A DNA stretch of 45,300 nt from Accumulibacter sp003538495 (GTDB taxonomy: Bacteria; Pseudomonadota; Gammaproteobacteria; Burkholderiales; Rhodocyclaceae), in NCBI RefSeq assembly GCF_029255145.1, contig NZ_JAPUVQ010000121.1, positions 1 through 45,300 on the forward strand, read 5' to 3'. Each line of letters opens with the position of its first letter. Positions within the stretch are counted from its first letter, which is position 1. Shown here piece after piece: positions 45,101 to 45,300 of the stretch. The notes under the pieces are model-generated. The model saw only the letters and a list, made by a program, of their open reading frames with translations, was not told where the DNA came from and did not search any database. The position numbers and the translations under genes are program-made.

Positions 45101-45140
45101 CGGTGGGCGACCAAGCGATAGCAAAGCCGCTCTGTTATGA
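42135..45140 (+). CDS. cas10: Cas10 large subunit, HD nuclease present, no GGDD found (MTH326/Csx11-like)
   Basis: 1001 residues. N-terminal HD nuclease motif LLHDLGKL (H23, D24). Palm 1 follows at about 285-345 with IIYEDDDGVLILAP (333-346). A zinc finger CPQC...CDDC occupies 439-468. The second palm begins near VALISVQVDAGA (about 508); where GGDD should occur, the sequence reads LSLDARGLRFIVAATD (about 693). So ssDNA cleavage may be retained but cyclic-oligoadenylate synthesis is probably lost. A divergent Cas10 with an inactive cyclase domain is what is described for type III-C (MTH326/Csx11). The ATG at 42135 overlaps the Cmr6-like stop. It runs to a stop at 45140, 160 nt from the window edge; the last ~20 residues are low in structure and may be altered. 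Confidence 0.85.
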   Translation: MMAPFDDNARRLILAAEIAGLLHDLGKLHPGFAGEMLAGGKKLSKATTKSCHIEAAHGAVLETGRVYPDAGEIADKPELAAVLAGLLADPDWAAALALPAGWLKPGAVQATGLGAALRQHHAANAFPADQLSFLGDLYTFGADIRDSALDKGSGGSEGSEQSPAHAEIADAFGQMRDPYSNDLLAARWDEAIAAISKRVFSPLATQDIARTRRALVADLQGIFGKALAETRRPTNDVTLWHHAHSSASFFKAATAEGVLRTDFSALQNDQGRFDIPQLGRVRFRLLGVRWDWQALTRGMLTTTALVSLSGRRREVVDGLRELVEEASPVGNIIYEDDDGVLILAPAFHEDDSAASDLLFARHILDPLQEALARCVEPLGIGTPFRVCWSAPALYLTDYAEALGLDPDSSRQRSLQAGELELQVLWNAANAEQGRLMQICPQCGLRPAETREYALTESRSRVQTLCDDCTALADRDAKRQRARHLAGEFGFRSSVSSIEELADGGDSSRVALISVQVDAGAIAAGATLITQLARPLASLRSGLAAADDKQRENNEKHKSANLSWLSDSNTLGDWFDVLLAGLRTGEMPAKDHAILAPALLGEIYWLRDNDGRSAAANAAQRALEVAEGFFLRESAALPDEWRLARHDGDRLALFAMRKHASPARLQRLWDDLRELWKELANEVAGTLDGRLLPLSLDARGLRFIVAATDADATVEIIARLLGQRLSKVRGGLAAHVSCAVMRAKFPLYVALDVLGRLDARVPLVPHQTWRVESARKSANGRTIDIAWSTPQGEVDWRVDTATGDPAQNDQWHPHVIASTRAGKRVSGPERLTHVLDLLPGDEALLPPMTFDFLVLEGSARRHQVAYHREGEQLRRPHWVLGETGRAPLLLEGFAEFSRLVKDTDWDASKVKGLQGEIVETYEKWVRDAPAALRPAGRDAWHAHLRNMLLRYVIGEHAPARRERLFSAIIDGRFFDAVEWTTFVSKSTQGRGGRPSDSKAALL

Positions 45141-45300
45141 AGAAATTATTCATATCCATGATTGATGAGGTGTCAGACCCAATGCTCTCAACGTATCAGA
45201 ACAAAGTCATACCCCGTTCTTGTAAGCATGTGATAAATGTGGCTTTTGCGTGAATTTTCTGGGGGATGACCGGTTTGGTTTAATCTGGACGAGGTTCTTG
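45141..45300. other. AT-richer non-coding stretch at the right edge
   Basis: Composition changes sharply after the cas10 stop (TGAAGAAATTATTCATATC and beyond) compared with the GC-rich operon. No open frame of useful length continues to the edge on either strand, and the expected next effector gene does not start here. The string GAGGTGTCAGACCC (45168-45181) is of a kind I associate with mobile-element flanks, but no terminal repeat can be shown. Confidence 0.4.

Noticed and set aside
28746..45140. Functional link between the metacaspase and the CRISPR effector (Craspase-like idea)
   Set aside because: Craspase uses a TPR-CHAT protein next to a fused gRAMP. Here the caspase is a different family, several kb away behind unrelated genes, and no gRAMP exists.

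Overview
The window looks like a chromosomal segment of a high-GC betaproteobacterium. The block purM / hda - HAD phosphatase - pcnB - folK is typical of Betaproteobacteria. Protein style and gene content suggest Rhodocyclales, possibly a Candidatus Accumulibacter-like organism. That placement is inference from gene order and composition, not from a marker gene.

Positions 1-33.4 kb are mostly ordinary chromosome. It opens with a small Arg/Pro-rich protein behind a sigma-28-like promoter, then purM (minus) and the hda-HAD-pcnB-folK run (plus). A minus-strand signalling pair follows: an Rcp1-like receiver and a 1102-residue receiver-receiver-PAS-PAS-GGDEF-EAL-receiver protein, beside what may be a decayed histidine-kinase tail. 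Next come a peroxidase-related AhpD-fold protein, a MaoC hydratase, an exported dienelactone hydrolase, a glycine-rich-domain protein, gabD, an NlpC/P60 lipoprotein, a Kef-type antiporter, a radical SAM/sirtuin pair, a lipoprotein metallophosphoesterase, a FemAB-like acyltransferase, NhaD (its signal peptide apparently frameshifted), a class V aminotransferase, a DUF808 membrane protein, an AsmA protein, a stand-alone metacaspase, a PLP decarboxylase, a membrane diguanylate cyclase and a DUF1499 protein.

Positions 33.4-45.3 kb are an accessory, defence-type region. A tight four-gene minus operon (99-aa protein, winged-helix protein, HNH protein, SF2 helicase with zinc ribbons) runs away from a divergent plus-strand CRISPR locus: cas2-cas1, a leader, a 21-repeat array ending in a degenerate repeat and a strong intrinsic terminator, then cas6, a Cmr1-like RAMP, a Cmr6-like RAMP and a 1001-aa Cas10. 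The Cas10 keeps an N-terminal HD nuclease motif, but no GGDD is found where the cyclase site should be. This matches what is known of the MTH326/Csx11-like type III-C group. No CARF effector, Cas5, Cas7 backbone or small subunit lies inside the window; coding stops at 45140 and is followed by AT-richer non-coding sequence to the edge.

The parts most worth a second look are the type III-C-like locus with its odd array (one 60-bp spacer; several spacers sharing a 9-mer in a 24-bp period), the helicase-HNH cassette that shares its promoter region with cas2-cas1, and the junction behind cas10.
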